This document shows positions 22,040-33,129 of a stretch of 64,000 nucleotides of DNA, piece after piece. Below the pieces are notes generated by a model. It saw only the letters and a list, made by a program, of their open reading frames with translations, had not been told where the DNA came from and ran no database searches. The stretch is from Mesostigma viride. Its lineage: Eukaryota > Streptophyta > Mesostigmatophyceae > Mesostigmatales > Mesostigmataceae. Made by a program: the position numbers and the translations under genes. The DNA is taken from NCBI GenBank assembly GCA_009746045.1, contig RPFO01000079.1:4832468-4896467 (forward strand), given 5' to 3'. Position 1 is the first letter of the stretch. Each line of letters begins with the position of its first letter.

Positions 22040-23185
22040 GCCAAGGAATGGGTGTTGGTTCCAGTCAGGTGCCTCGCCCGGAGGAAGCTTTTCTGCTGTA
22101 AGCAGAGGTGCGGCATCAAGCATTTGCAATCGCCATGAGAGCAGTGGAGATGTCTGCGGCATTGGGAGATCTGCAGACAATTGCAGGAGGACATTGTGCG
22201 GTACGCTTGTAGGGTGTATGCTGTGTTGTTCCGCTCGCTAATGGACATGTGCCCCTGTAACCTCTTCCAGGCTACTATCTCCTATACACCTCTTCAGGCT
22301 TGAAAAGTAAATTGCTGTACGGTTCACAATTGGCATGGCTTGACATGCACGCGTCCTTGACTGTGGTCTGCATGGGTTTGGGGTTTAGCGGTTTACATCA
22401 GACTCAGCTGTGTATCTGCTTAATCAGCCGACGTGTCACATGGGGACAGCAACGGCGCTGGGATGCAGCCCGGTGTGAATGCGAGTAAATTACGCGCTGT
22501 CATGCATGACGGATGGGGCGTGGAAGCCACGACCCACGCTTTTGTGTGTGCACGGGGGGGCTAGGGTGCCAGTCCTTGTGTTGCTGCCATCCATATGGGC
22601 ATGGATATGCGGGAAGCTTTCCCCGTACCCATACTTAATGATGCATGGACTGGTTGTGACAGCCAAGGGTTTAGCTGGCGTGGGTTTGCTGACTGATCAT
22701 GGCAGGCTGCTAGGCTGGTGCTAGAACAGCCATAGCGCGGTTACTGCTATGTCTTGCCCGTGATAACTGATGCTGCAGCCATGCGTGGAGCGCGAATCGT
22801 CCCGTGAGGAGAAGGAGGAGGCGGGGCCGGTGCACCCACGGGCAGGGCCGGAGAAGAAGGAGGCGGAGCACCCAGTGTGGGAGAAGGAGAAGGCGGGGAA
22901 GCACTGAAGCTCCACCCCATGTCAGGCCTGTAGTATAGGTGCCAGTTAACTAAACCCATGCACGTGCAGGTTGTAGCTCAGAATGTATTAAAAATCATAT
23001 GCCCCTTTGCAGGTATATATGTGTAACAGTGACTCCCAACGGATATATGTTCCTAATTTATTAGATTCTTACTGAATAATTGTTGTCTTTATGAACCCAT
23101 GAAGAGCAAAGCCCGGTGGGGAGTACATGTAACGCATTACCACGAGAAGGGGTCCCCACACCGAACTTCTTCGCTCTCTGTTCCT
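22040..23185. other. No supported gene
   Basis: Includes a GGAG/GGCGGGG-rich purine stretch (about 22795-22905) giving Pro/Ser/Arg-rich spurious frames on the minus strand. Nothing else is recognised. Confidence 0.4.
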
Positions 23186-23186
23186 A

Positions 23187-23428
23187 TGCAGAACAAGAAG
23201 AGGTGGATGACCAATGTCCCGGCTCACACGCCAGCCCCTGTGGGCAAGCCCCCTCCCCCAAAGCGGAAGGGGCGCTTTGGGGAGAAGTGTAGTTAGGATT
23301 TTGTAGACTAGATAGGTTAGAGTTACCTTATTTCGATGTCGCGGCTTGACCCACCTCCACCCATTCAGCAAGGAATATGTGCTACATGATCTCCCAACGG
23401 AGGCATGTTATAATTTTATTTGATTGTT
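23187..23428 (+). mobile_element. LINE 3'-end fragment
   Basis: Encodes the last residues of the LINE RT ORF (..VGKPPPPKRKGRFGE then stop) and its 3' UTR (GTGTAGTTAGGATTTT, ATGTGCTACATGATCTCCCA, GGAGGCATGTTATAATTTTA). Extreme 5' truncation, typical of LINE target-primed integration. It is the same family as the fragments at 38.2, 39.4-40.9, 41.6 and 52.2-52.8 kb. Confidence 0.85.
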
Positions 23429-23429
23429 T

Positions 23430-24060
23430 AATGTAGTGTCTTGGGGCATGATGCAGATGAGATTTGTAACTTCCGTGTAATTATGTTTCTAAAGAGATTA
23501 GCATAGTACTATAAACATGCCCATGCGCATGACACGCAAGTACTTACGGACTTCCACCAGACCTGGCAATAAACAAGCATTTGATGGGATGGACCCAGCG
23601 ATACATAATGGCGTGCATGCATGAAAAATATACACTATGCATGGCCCAATGGGCATGCATTAAAGTAATTAGCAATGATAGCCGAGTACCTCCTATCTCA
23701 TCCCATGTGGCGTCAGTCACAGACGACCTGAAAATAATACAGTAGACATAACTGAAAGCTCTTGTCAAAAGATATTGGCACTGTCAATAGGTGGTAACAA
23801 CAAGACCACGACAGGCCAAGGGAAAGGCCGACATGAGAGCACTGAAGCTAAACCGGCAGGCCGGGCCACAATTAACCCTCCAGCCCGAAAGTGCCACTGC
23901 ATCATGTAAGACAAGCCTGAGATATGGACCAAGTCTCCCCCCACAAGAAATGTCCCACAGGTAACAACCACCAGCAACTCGATCACAGCTGACTGAAACG
24001 CATCCACAAAGACTGGTGTTCTAGATACGAGTAACCACTTTCACGCCCATGAGGGTCGGG
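23430..24060. other. No supported gene
   Basis: AT-rich spacer between a LINE 3' fragment and the foldback element. Only short unsupported frames are seen. Confidence 0.4.
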
Positions 24061-24066
24061 ACGGCA

Positions 24067-24559
24067 GGCCGGGCCCACTTCAAATGTTCCGCCGTCCAAG
24101 CCAAGTGTGTGACACTTTTGGTCGTTTTTCGCAAAAAAAAAATAAAATTTCGCACGAGTTCGCGTGATTTTCGCGTGATTTTCGCAAAATTTTCACACAT
24201 TTTCGCACGATTTCGCACGATTTCGCACAATTTTGCATGATTTCGCACAATTTCGCATGGATTTCAACCAAGGGTCGTTTTGGGGAGTGACGTTTGACAA
24301 AATTTCGCATGAATTCACACACGTTGTGCACATCAAAATTTTTTACCGTCGACATTTTTCACATGAAATTTCGCACAATTTCAGCAAATTTCGCACAAAT
24401 TCGCACGATTTCAGCAAATTTCACACGATTTCAGCAAATTTCGCACAATTTCGCACGATTTCGCACGACGAATCACTCTGCAGAGTGACGATCGTCGAAA
24501 AAGTCAAAAAAACGACCAAAAGTGTCACACTTTTCGGAACATTTGAAGTGGGCCCGGCC
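24067..24559. mobile_element. 493-bp foldback/MITE, GGCA target duplication
   Basis: The terminal inverted repeats begin GGCCGGGCCCACTTCAAATG, followed by TTCCG and a block GTGACACTTTTGGTCG on both sides. GGCA flanks it at 24063-24066 and 24560-24563. The interior is dominated by a short degenerate repeat (TTTCGCACAA / TTTCGCACGA / TTTCAGCAAA) and a palindrome CACTCTGCAGAGTG (about 24475). There is no transposase. A near-identical, one-end-truncated copy lies inverted at 39547-39945. Confidence 0.88.
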
Positions 24560-25792
24560 GGCACTCCGACTGATAGTGTAGAGCCACCGGCCACACTCGC
24601 CCAGAAAGCGTCCTGCCTGCCCATACGTGTTCTGGGTAGACCGCCCAAATCGATTGCCGTCGCGCATGCACGTTGTCCGTGCCTCCTCAACCAGGTGCGA
24701 CCCTCTTCCACGCAGCAGCCGCAACGTGCAGGGCTCCTGCAACCGCTCTTTAAGGACGTTGGTAGCCGCTGGGTGCGTCAACAAGACGGCGCCGGCGAGA
24801 ACCACGGGATCAAGTGTAGGCATGGACTCCAGCAAAGTTGCCCACCCTGCACGATCCCAATAGTCCCTAGTATGCCCCGCGGACTCCCACCCCTCTCCCC
24901 AAGCCTGGCAGCTGGTGAAGACCACAATGCTGTACAGACCCCACATGATCGGCGACTGCCATACGTGGTTCCACTCTGCCACGAGCTGCCTCTCCATTTC
25001 CTCTGGGGGCAGCAGGTCGTGGCCGCGCCTTTCGTCTTCATGTTGCCGCCACTGGGCAACGTATTCCATGCTCCACTGACTGCCCAGGTCTGCGGGAATG
25101 TCGCGAAGCGAGAACAAGTTCCCCAGGCAGGTGGGAGGCTGCCGGCGCAGACGCGACTTCACATCCGACATGAGCTTGCGAAATGTGGTGCCGTATGCCT
25201 CCAGGGTGGATGCAGACAGCTCCAACGTGATGCTGTTATTCCTGATGGGATTAGCCCGGGTGGGATCGAATAAGGTGCCAGTGATGAGCATGCGCGTAGG
25301 TGCTGCGATGTCGTCAATAGGGCCGTACTCTTCCTCCAAATGCTCCGCCTCCCTCCAATGAATACCGGTCTTGATCTGCCACTTGTGCTGCTGCACTATC
25401 AAACGCACTTCTTTGCTCATTACGCTGACCCTCGCGCGTTCCAGGGGGCCGAGTAGGTCAACAATGCACCCGAGGATTCCGGGCTCCATATCTTGGCCGA
25501 ACCATGCCGGCTCATCAGGCCTGTGCTGGTCAGCAACCCTCATGCGGTGTAATCGTACGGCAATGCTCTTCTGCGATAAGGACAGATTCTCGGTTACCGT
25601 TGCCAAATCGCAATGGGTCCGCAAAAATTCTTCGACTACCGCCGGCAACGACTCCGTCGAATACAGTGTCCCTCCCGACCGGAATGACTCCTCCGAGTCG
25701 GAGGGATAGGATCCCGTATCCGCCGAGCTCATGGGGGACCGCTCCCCTGGATCATTCGACATGTCCGCTAATGCAAAGGCTGCCGCCTGCAC
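24473..25792 (-). CDS. Unknown protein, C-terminus read from a foldback element
   Basis: A 439-codon minus-strand frame, start ATG at 25790-25792 (MQAAAFALADMSNDPGERSP; an internal Met 11 codons later is an alternative). The N-terminal ~60 residues are Ser/Asp/Glu-rich. A globular part follows with SLSQKSIAVRLHRMRV, DMEPGILGCIVDLLGPLERA, ITGTLFDPTRANPIRNNSIT and WNHVWQSPIMWGLYSIVVF. No family is recognised. The last ~30 residues (from RAHFKCSEKCDTFG) lie inside the foldback element that ends at 24559, so the original C-terminus was replaced when it inserted. Its 5' end faces the plus-strand gene at 26548 across a tandem-repeat region. Confidence 0.6.
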   Translation of the reverse strand: MQAAAFALADMSNDPGERSPMSSADTGSYPSDSEESFRSGGTLYSTESLPAVVEEFLRTHCDLATVTENLSLSQKSIAVRLHRMRVADQHRPDEPAWFGQDMEPGILGCIVDLLGPLERARVSVMSKEVRLIVQQHKWQIKTGIHWREAEHLEEEYGPIDDIAAPTRMLITGTLFDPTRANPIRNNSITLELSASTLEAYGTTFRKLMSDVKSRLRRQPPTCLGNLFSLRDIPADLGSQWSMEYVAQWRQHEDERRGHDLLPPEEMERQLVAEWNHVWQSPIMWGLYSIVVFTSCQAWGEGWESAGHTRDYWDRAGWATLLESMPTLDPVVLAGAVLLTHPAATNVLKERLQEPCTLRLLRGRGSHLVEEARTTCMRDGNRFGRSTQNTYGQAGRFLGECGRWLYTISRSAGRAHFKCSEKCDTFGRFFDFFDDRHSAE

Positions 25793-26034
25793 CTGAGATG
25801 TCTGCGCGAGTGTTCACGCCGCGATACAGTTAGTTAGTCACTATGCGCGGAAAAATCGACTCGTAAAAGTTATGTCGTCGTTCGACTTGAGAACCGGGTG
25901 GTGAGATTTGTGGGAAGGTTGTTGTAGTTGTTGTTGTATGTCCACGCCGCACATGGGCAGCAGAGATTTGTGTGGGAAGGAGGGTGCATGGTGATCTTCT
26001 GCCACACCTAATGTGCAATGATGCACGCGGTGAA

Positions 26035-26335
26035 GTGCAATAGCGGGTCGACAGCGGGTCGCTGCGTACCTGCCGTGGGAAGGAGGACAAGTGATACACA
26101 AATACCGTACAAGTGATACACAAATACCGTACAAGTGATACACAATTGCAGCCAGGACAACAGCGGGTCGCTGCGTACCTGCCGTGGGAAGGAGGACAAG
26201 TGATACACAAATACCGTACAAGTGATACACAATTGCAGCCAGCACAACAGCGAGTGGCTGCGTACCTGCCGTGGGAAGGAGGGGGGTGGTACACAACTGC
26301 CGCCAGTATAACAGCGGGTTGCCGCGTTTTAGGGT
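26035..26335. repeat. Tandem repeat between divergent genes
   Basis: About four degenerate units containing CGGGTCGCTGCGTACCTGCC, GTGGGAAGGAGGACAAGTGA and TACACAAATACCGTACAAG, with sub-repeats of ACAAGTGATACACAA. It lies in the 755-bp interval between divergently oriented genes. Just downstream, near 26432-26490, a shorter repeat CACGCGAAATTTGA occurs, closer to the start at 26548. Confidence 0.8.
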
Positions 26336-26547
26336 GACCTGACAGCGATGCCGCAAGAACGTGTACCGTGCGATGTTTGGTTTGCCCCTGACCACTGGGG
26401 TTGTAGCCGTCGGATGGCTGCAACCACGTGTGTACGCGAAATTTGACAGTGCACCAGGAGTGCACGCGAAATTTGAAAGTGCGCCTTGACGTCTTCACCA
26501 CGCGTAGGTGACTCCAGTTAACGTTTACGCGCAGCTCATCAGTTTCT

Positions 26548-26859
26548 ATGGCGCCCAAGCTCAAGAAGAAGGCCATGATGTCGCGGGAGGAGGAGGACAT
26601 GGGCCGGCGGCGCAAGAAAAGCCGCCACTTGCCTTCCTCCGAATCCGAATCCGAATCCGATTCCTCTTCCTCGTCGTCCTCCGGCGAGGACGACGATATG
26701 GCGCCCCCCCCGGAGGCACCGGCCACCACCTCCTCCGGCAGGAACTTGCAAATCGCGGCCAACAGGGCGGAGGAGGGCCTCAGGCAGGAGGTGGCGGCCT
26801 TGAGACAAGACGTCGCCAGTCTCATGACGCGACTGGGCACCAAACTGCCCAGGAATTTC
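26548..26859 (+). CDS. Unknown coiled-coil protein, exon 1
   Basis: ATG at 26548 (MAPKLKKKAMMSREEEDMGR), basic then an alternating Ser/Glu/Asp tract (SSESESESDSSSSSSSGEDD), a Pro/Ala linker and a short coiled coil (EEGLRQEVAALRQDVASLMT, residues about 75-95). It ends at TTC|GTGGGT (26860) in phase 0. A basic-acidic head with a coiled coil fits a nuclear, multimeric protein; the family is not recognised. Confidence 0.6.
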
Positions 26860-26977
26860 GTGGGTAGCACATTACGCATTTTATAGCTTATTTGCTGAAC
26901 TTTTTTGCTTTACACGATTCATTATTCCAGATTTCTAACTTCGCACTTTCTCTATCTTGCACATTGCACGTTTGCAG

Positions 26978-27400
26978 AAGACGACCCCAGCTTTTTCGGC
27001 CGCTGTCGAACACCTCTCCCGTCATTGCTTGTCCATTCGCGGTGATGTCGGGAAAGAGGTTCAGCTGGAAAAGGAGCGGTCCGTCAGGGAGATGGGTCTG
27101 CGTGGCGCGATCGCCATGTTCTTCCAGGAGTCGGGCATCGTGAGAAGCCCCGCCGACTCGGTTCCTGCGGAGGATTACGTTCAAGTCCGGGCTGCGCTGA
27201 TCAAGCGCCTGGCCAACCACCGGTCCAACTTGTACAAGTTTGGCCTGGTGCGTGTGTCCGACGATTACACGCCGTGGTTGGTGGGGACGGCCACCACCAA
27301 TCGCATCAAGAAGTACGCAGACCTTCCAGCATGGCTGAAGGAGGACTTCTGCCGCGTGGTACTTTTGTACTATCTGAAGATGTTGAACTTCACGGTGCAG
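26978..27400 (+). CDS. Unknown coiled-coil protein, exon 2
   Basis: Acceptor CACGTTTGCAG ends 26977; 141 codons in phase 0 to donor CAG|GTAAGC (27401). It encodes an ordered helical domain with TTPAFSAAVEHLSRHCLSIR, EMGLRGAIAMFFQESGIV, LANHRSNLYKFGLVRVSDDY and YADLPAWLKEDFCRVVLLYY. Unrecognised, though exon 1 and exon 2 join cleanly. Downstream exons are not seen directly after 27.4 kb, where a dispersed repeat copy begins. The next plausible coding is at 29.3 kb. Confidence 0.65.
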
Positions 27401-27539
27401 GTAAGCAGCCTTATTCTCTTCTTATACCTGTTTCGTGGCATGCGCTTACTTTCTTTAACTCTTCAACCGTCTGGACTGGAACCACCGGAACGGACTGAGT
27501 TTGGGTATCTTTGTGCGCCTGAGAGTAACTAGCCAAATA

Positions 27540-29010
27540 ACATTTTCTGGCCCACCCTTGGAACCAAGCATGCTTTTATATCAAATAATGTTTGGGAAAT
27601 TTGGTTGGTCACATATCTATGCCCCATGCATGCTATAAATAGCACCCCCCCCGGGGGGGTACGGTGCACATGGGGTTGGAGACATATATAATGCATTATA
27701 GACCATTTACACAAATCAGGTGGCCCTGGCCTTTTAAAGGCAGTTTATTAGAATCACAGGCATGCCATCAATGCATTCACAGCATGAAATGTCACAGAAC
27801 TGCACATGCTAGCTAGCAAACAGCCCAAAATAGCTCAGACCGTTATAACGGTGCAAGCTATTTTGGGACGGTTGCTAGAACTGCCGTATAGGTTTCCTAT
27901 CCCAAAGTGGCACAAAACAACAACTAGATGGCCACAAAAGCAATGCCAACACCATGTCCAGCATATAAGACACAAGCTCATGCTATACAATAGGTGTAAG
28001 GCTCATATCAAGGCCTAAAGCGCGCGTACAAAGGGTGGCAAGGAGCTACATCACTAACACACCCAATGAACGACAAAACACCTCTATGTTCTTGGAAACA
28101 ATGAATAAAACAATAGGAATAAGTTGGTATAATGCTCCCATGCAAACAGGTTATGTGTATCTCCACGATTTTCACATGCAATGGATGCAAAACAAGAAGG
28201 TGGGCGTTGGCCAGCAAAACAAGAAGCCACGCCTAACACTGGTCAGAAAAGAACTTGTCTCGGGGTGCTTGACCAAGGAAAAGCATTGGGTAATCAACGT
28301 TACCATATTAGTGACCGATAACAATCGTTACCTCGCTATTTCCGTTGCAGCATCAGCTAACGGTGACCAAACATGGTCCAAAATCTGCTTGACCTGATGG
28401 TATTCCCCAACCATGACAAGCCGATGCGTAGAGGCAGCAAAACAACAAAAAGACAATCACAACCCCTCGGTAATAACTCTGATATTAGCTTTAAACGATA
28501 ATACAACTATATACGGCTAATAGAACACGCTTGGAGGCTAGAACGTACCAGGTCGGTACAGCAGATTACCTTTCTTGCGCGAGCCAGCACGCCAGAGTAA
28601 TGGACGTAGCCTCGAGCCTTTACTGGCTGCCAATGCTAATAAATCTTGTTGGGAACAACGTACTAAATTGATCGATGCGCAGATGTCTGGGAAAATTCGG
28701 CCTAGCAACATGCAGCACTCGCACCATCACTGCCTGGCCGCTAACGTCATTTGCTGCGCCGACCAGCACCCCGAGACCCATCTACGTACCTCCGAACCTT
28801 CCATGGCTAGGGATATTCAATTTTTAGGATCTAAGAATCATGCCTACAAAATTTGAGTCCAATACGTCAAGCCATTCTCTCGTACCAGTCAGTTCTTTGC
28901 ACCGCCATAGCCGTGCGCGTCAATATTTTTCCTGCACGTCGGTCCCGTTGGACCATGGTACCCCCCTAACTTTGCTCAAGCATTTCTCCCTGGCCAGGTG
29001 TCCAAAGTAC
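27540..29010. repeat. Dispersed repeat copy 2 (TATA-hairpin family)
   Basis: Loosely collinear with 33130-34640. It has the hairpin TGCTATAAATAGCA (27631-27644) next to CCCCCCCCGGGGGGG, then ATATATAATGCATTATA, and near its far end GCCTACAAAATTTG followed by CAGTCAGTTCTTTGCACCGC, matching 34452-34520. No coding capacity is seen. Confidence 0.55.
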
Positions 29011-29324
29011 GGTCTGAAGTGCTCTACGGAAAGCTGACGTCTAGATCTTTCGATCCCCCCAGGTTTGACCGTTAAATTATTATTGGCGCGGCGCCTGGTA
29101 GGCGCACAAACTCAGTCCGTTAGAGTGGTAGGACTTCAACTGGTACCACGAAAACGGCGCGAGAACGGTTTAAGAGTTAACACATTGGTACATAGGCCTA
29201 TACTGCATGTCACTCCATTTAGTTTTTGTATGCCAACAATGACTTATATTGTTTGTTCAATGCATGCACGGTTAAAATGAATGTACTTGCCGTGTGATCA
29301 TGACACCACAAGCAGGAGCTGCGG

Positions 29325-29718
29325 GACAAGCGGCCTGAGCTGTGGGAAGATTGGGAAGACATCGCCTCCAATTAAGTGCTGGGACAAGAAGAAGGTGCGC
29401 GAGGCCCTTCAGGCCACGACCGTGATGCGGTCTGGGCCAAGGCGCGAGTGGGACGACGTGGAGGAATGTTTCAAGGAGGTGGCGAGGACGCGTGCTTCCT
29501 TCCGGCAGGTGCCGACGCGTGTCTTGTTCGACAACATAAACAACCCGTGGCCCTACTCTGACGCAAGCACAAACTCGCACAACCGCACAAGCATCGGCGC
29601 CGCGAGCGCACCAAGCGAGCGCACATCAGAACCTGCCGAGGAGACCCCATCCATCGGCGCCGCGAGCGGGGATGTCACGCACTCGGCACCGGGCCAGCCC
29701 CAGTCAGCACCTTTGTAG
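29325..29718 (+). CDS. Possible downstream exon, unknown
   Basis: After a CACCACAAGCAG acceptor-like string, one frame reads ELRDKRPELWEDWEDIASN to a stop. A second, starting near 29373, reads KCWDKKKVREALQATTVMRS, EWDDVEECFKEVARTRASFR and VLFDNINNPWPYSD, and ends in a Ser/Ala-rich tail with two SIGAAS repeats at 29716-29718. Another one-base shift is implied near 29370. It could be the 3' part of the gene at 26548-27400, separated by a repeat copy in an intron, but no junction proves it. Confidence 0.4.
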
Positions 29719-29719
29719 A

Positions 29720-30085
29720 AGACCCCGGCCCACCCATCGGTGCCTCGAGCGAGTTTGTCACGCAATCCAATGGATGATGATAACAAAGCCAATAAATATT
29801 TAAGGATGTCATCAGCCGACTTGGTTATCTGATCATATATTGTGCTACCATGGTCCGGATTATCCCGATTTCTGGCCTGCGATGGTTGTCTCCTTGATGT
29901 CTTGTGTTAGAGTTTCAATGTATTATAAATGCGACAAGGACATCGGCTGAAATGTGAGAATGAAGACATATTGGTTAACTAAACTTTGTTTTATGCTGAA
30001 ATATGAAATAATAAACTCTTTTAGGCTCATTTCATGAAACTGAACATTGCACAAATTAAAACCAAATAAATAGAAGACATCTTAA
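29720..30085. other. AT-rich spacer
   Basis: No gene, tandem array or transposon end is seen. Confidence 0.4.
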
Positions 30086-30095
30086 GTTACAACTC

Positions 30096-30554
30096 GTAAT
30101 TTACCAACTCGTAAATTACCAACTCGTACATTACTACCTCGTACGTTAACACCTCGTATGTTACTACCTCGTAGATTACTACCTCGTACACTACTACCTC
30201 GTAAATTACTACCTCCTTGATTACTACCTCGTAAATTACTACCTCGTAAATTACTACCTCGTAAATTACTACCTCGTAAATTACTACCTCGTAAATTACT
30301 ACCTCGTAAATTACTACCTCGTAAATTACTACCTCGTAAATTACTACCTCGTAAATTACTACCTCGTAAATTACTACCTCGTAAATTACTACCTCGTAAA
30401 TTACGACGTCGGATCTTACCTCGGATCTAACTCGTAGCTTACGAGAAAGATCCGAACTCGTATACAAACGGTAAGAGTAGTCTGTGCCGTAAATTACCAC
30501 CTCGTAATTTACGCCTCGGATCCTTTTTACTACCCTCGGACGAAAAGTATAGTG
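30096..30554. mobile_element. CACTA-like terminus with 15-bp tandem repeat
   Basis: About 20 units of TAAATTACTACCTCG occupy 30096-30408. Sequence ending GACGAAAAGTATAGTG at 30554 follows, the reverse complement of the terminus at 20421. This looks like one end of a CACTA-type element with its subterminal repeat expanded. It abuts the ORF1 element that follows. Confidence 0.55.
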
Positions 30555-30559
30555 GGAGT

Positions 30560-31770
30560 CCACTCGTCGTGGGGGCCGTCCACCAGGGGGCCGGAGAGCG
30601 GTGGGACCGGCCACTGAGGTAGTCCGTCTCGCTGGTGGGCGCCTGCGGGGGCTCAATGGGGCCGCCTCGGCTGGCCGCAGGGCGTGCGGCTGCAGCGGGG
30701 TCAAGCGGGGGGGGCGGGCCAGGGGCCCCCGATAGTTTGGCCTGGGAGCTGAACCAAATCTCAAGGCGTTCACTCCCGGCGGCCATCCTCCCGGACGGCC
30801 GCCTCTGGCGACACCTCACCCTGCTGCCCGGGTGCAAGCGCCCCGAACTCCAGCACGCCATCCTCAACTCCCTTCTCAACTGAAGCGCTCCGACGGCGAG
30901 ATCTGGGCTCCATCCATCTCCGCCCCCACACTCCGTTCCATCCTGACGGAAGCCTTCCAGCAGCACGTGACCCCCCTTGCTGCCGACATTTCAGCAATCG
31001 GCGGCACGCTGACTGCTGAACTTCCTCACATTTCCACCACCGCCGCCTGAGTCCACCTCCACCGCCGTTTCCACCCGTTCACTGCCGACATCAAAGCCCA
31101 GCTCCTCGACCTCGACCAACGCCTTCAAGCCACCGCCACCGCCCTTGAGAGCTTGCATGACACCGCCGGCCTCACCGCCCAAGCGGTGCAGGAAATCGCT
31201 GCCCAGCCGGCACCTGCTGGCCCGGCCAGTGATGTTCCCTCCACCTGGGCGGACTTGGTTAAGCATCACACCACCTCCACCACCTCCACCATCGCGGCAC
31301 AACTCAAGCAACAAGCCCTCGACCTTCGCGAGGCGGCCGAGCTCGACAAGCGCAGCCACAATGTCATCGTCAAGCACTTCGACCAGCCGGCAGGTGAGAC
31401 CTCCACGAGTCTCCTTGAGGCAGTTAAGCGCGCCATTCTTGCCCCCATGTTACTCACTGGTGAGCTGGACATGTCGGTTGTCCGCCTCCCCCGCGCGCGG
31501 GGGAAGGCTGGCCCGGCACCCGTGCTCCTCACCTTTAAGTACATGACGGACAAGCTGGCGTTCCTTAAATGCCGCAAGAAGCTCTCGGAGACTCGCTTCA
31601 CGCTGGACGACGACTTGACCTTGGCCCAGCTACAGCGGCGACGCGAGCTATATGGCCGACCTACCTTCAGCTCCGGCAGCGTGCAGGGGGGAAGCCGGTA
31701 TACTGGAGGGGGGCAGTCATCCACGTTGACCACAAGCCCTGGCAGGCCCCTCCTGCCACTCCAGGCTAGG
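30560..31770 (+). pseudogene. LINE-like ORF1-only element, decayed copy
   Basis: Collinear with the intact ORF at 42220-43638 from the block LAADISAIGGTLTAELP through HNVIVKHF, VVRLPRARGKAGPAPVLLTF and FTLDDDLTLAQLQRRREL. A stop at 31048-31050, a changed frame and a 2-bp insertion near 31648 (CTATATGGCC against CTATGGCC) break it. As in the intact copy, the sequence ends soon after ORF1 with no RT. Confidence 0.75.
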
Positions 31771-31779
31771 GAATATACC

Positions 31780-33125
31780 AGTAGTGTACTGATTAGATAG
31801 GCTTAGCCTTGCAAGTGGCCCACGCGCATGTGCGCCCATAATGGCCCCCATGGATGATGCTTTCAGTATCTAGCCGCGCCCAGCCTACATACAATGGGAC
31901 CTCCCATGGATGATGCATTAAGAATTTAGCCATGCGATGCCTATGCAGGGAGTTACTCTCTGCTGAGATGCCATGTGTACACCAGCTATAGCCTAGCCAC
32001 ATACCCTCCACCCCATAGTCATGCAGGCCTTCTAGGCCCTCTCCTCAAGCCCCCCCTGGGTGCCTGTGCTTGTTAACACGTCCCCTGTAGAAACTCAGTC
32101 CTAAAAATAGGACTGAGTATACCATCTTTGAGATCATGTGGCGGTAAGGGTAGGGGGGTACCCCATATGTTTGATATGCATCATAGCACTCAATATCATG
32201 CTAATGCTTGGGCATGTGCTTAAAAAATCATATGTTGACCAAATCATGTAAAATTATACATGACTCTCAACCCTTACTCGCGATTTTGGAATTTTCTGTG
32301 GAAGCACGAGGGTGTAAAATTCAATAAAATCCATATTCACTATTAAAAATCATAGGCATGTAGATATTAGAGTTCTTGAACTGTGGCAAAAAACTGGACT
32401 CAATTTGGCCACTGGCACTGCCTGAAACATGCAAAACACTGCCAGTCCTATAAATAGGACTGGGCCTTGGTAACAAAATGCTAGCATGGGAGTGCGGTCG
32501 TACTACACACCACCGTGGCCACCAACCATGCCAATCAACTCATTTCCCTTCCAGAATAATAGGACAACATGCTTGCATCATCATATTGCAGTTATATTAT
32601 ACCTTGTAATGTGTGAGAGCCTATGCAAGCACGTAGGGAATGGGTTTGGATACCTACCCACGAAAGGTTTTTTTTTTAGTGTTAACCACCAATGTATTGG
32701 GCAGGTTAAGCATATTTCAAGTGTCTCTAACAAGAATGGACATGGATGAAACTGTTTTGCCTTGCCATGGCATGGCCAACATACTTGCTGGCACATGATG
32801 ACAGTGGTTTACCACCAAGATCTTTCACTCACCCATATAAGCTTGAAAGCACCCTTGACGAGGTCCATGGCCACACAATTATGCAGTATGAACGTAGCAA
32901 AAGAACAACTAACATCTATGAAGGTGTTTAAACCCATACAGCGCCTAAAAACCTGCACAACTACACCAGGGCAAGGCAAATGCCTGGCAACATCATCTAA
33001 AAAGGGGGTTTTGGAGAGGGGCAGGCAACGGTCAAGAAAGAGCATCAAGACTCGAAACTGGCAACACCTCGCAAGCTTAACCCTTAAACCGTGTCCAACT
33101 GCCCTCTATAAATAGCGGGCAGTTG
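31780..33125. other. Spacer with TATA-centred palindromes
   Basis: No gene. It contains perfect or near-perfect hairpins at 32093-32118 (arms ACTCAGTCCTA), 32442-32463 (CCAGTCCTATAAATAGGAC plus TGG) and 33094-33127 (arms CCAACTGCC, centre TATAAATAG). Confidence 0.6.
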
Positions 33126-33129
33126 GCAC

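Noticed and set aside
24233-25273. 346-codon plus-strand frame over the foldback and the minus-strand gene
   Set aside because: Its first part is foldback repeat and the rest is antisense to the better supported minus-strand gene; the first part recurs at 39.5 kb only because the element does.
30087-30420. Interstitial telomere-like array
   Set aside because: The 15-bp TAAATTACTACCTCG unit does not resemble plant or algal telomere repeats (TTTAGGG or TTTTAGGG).
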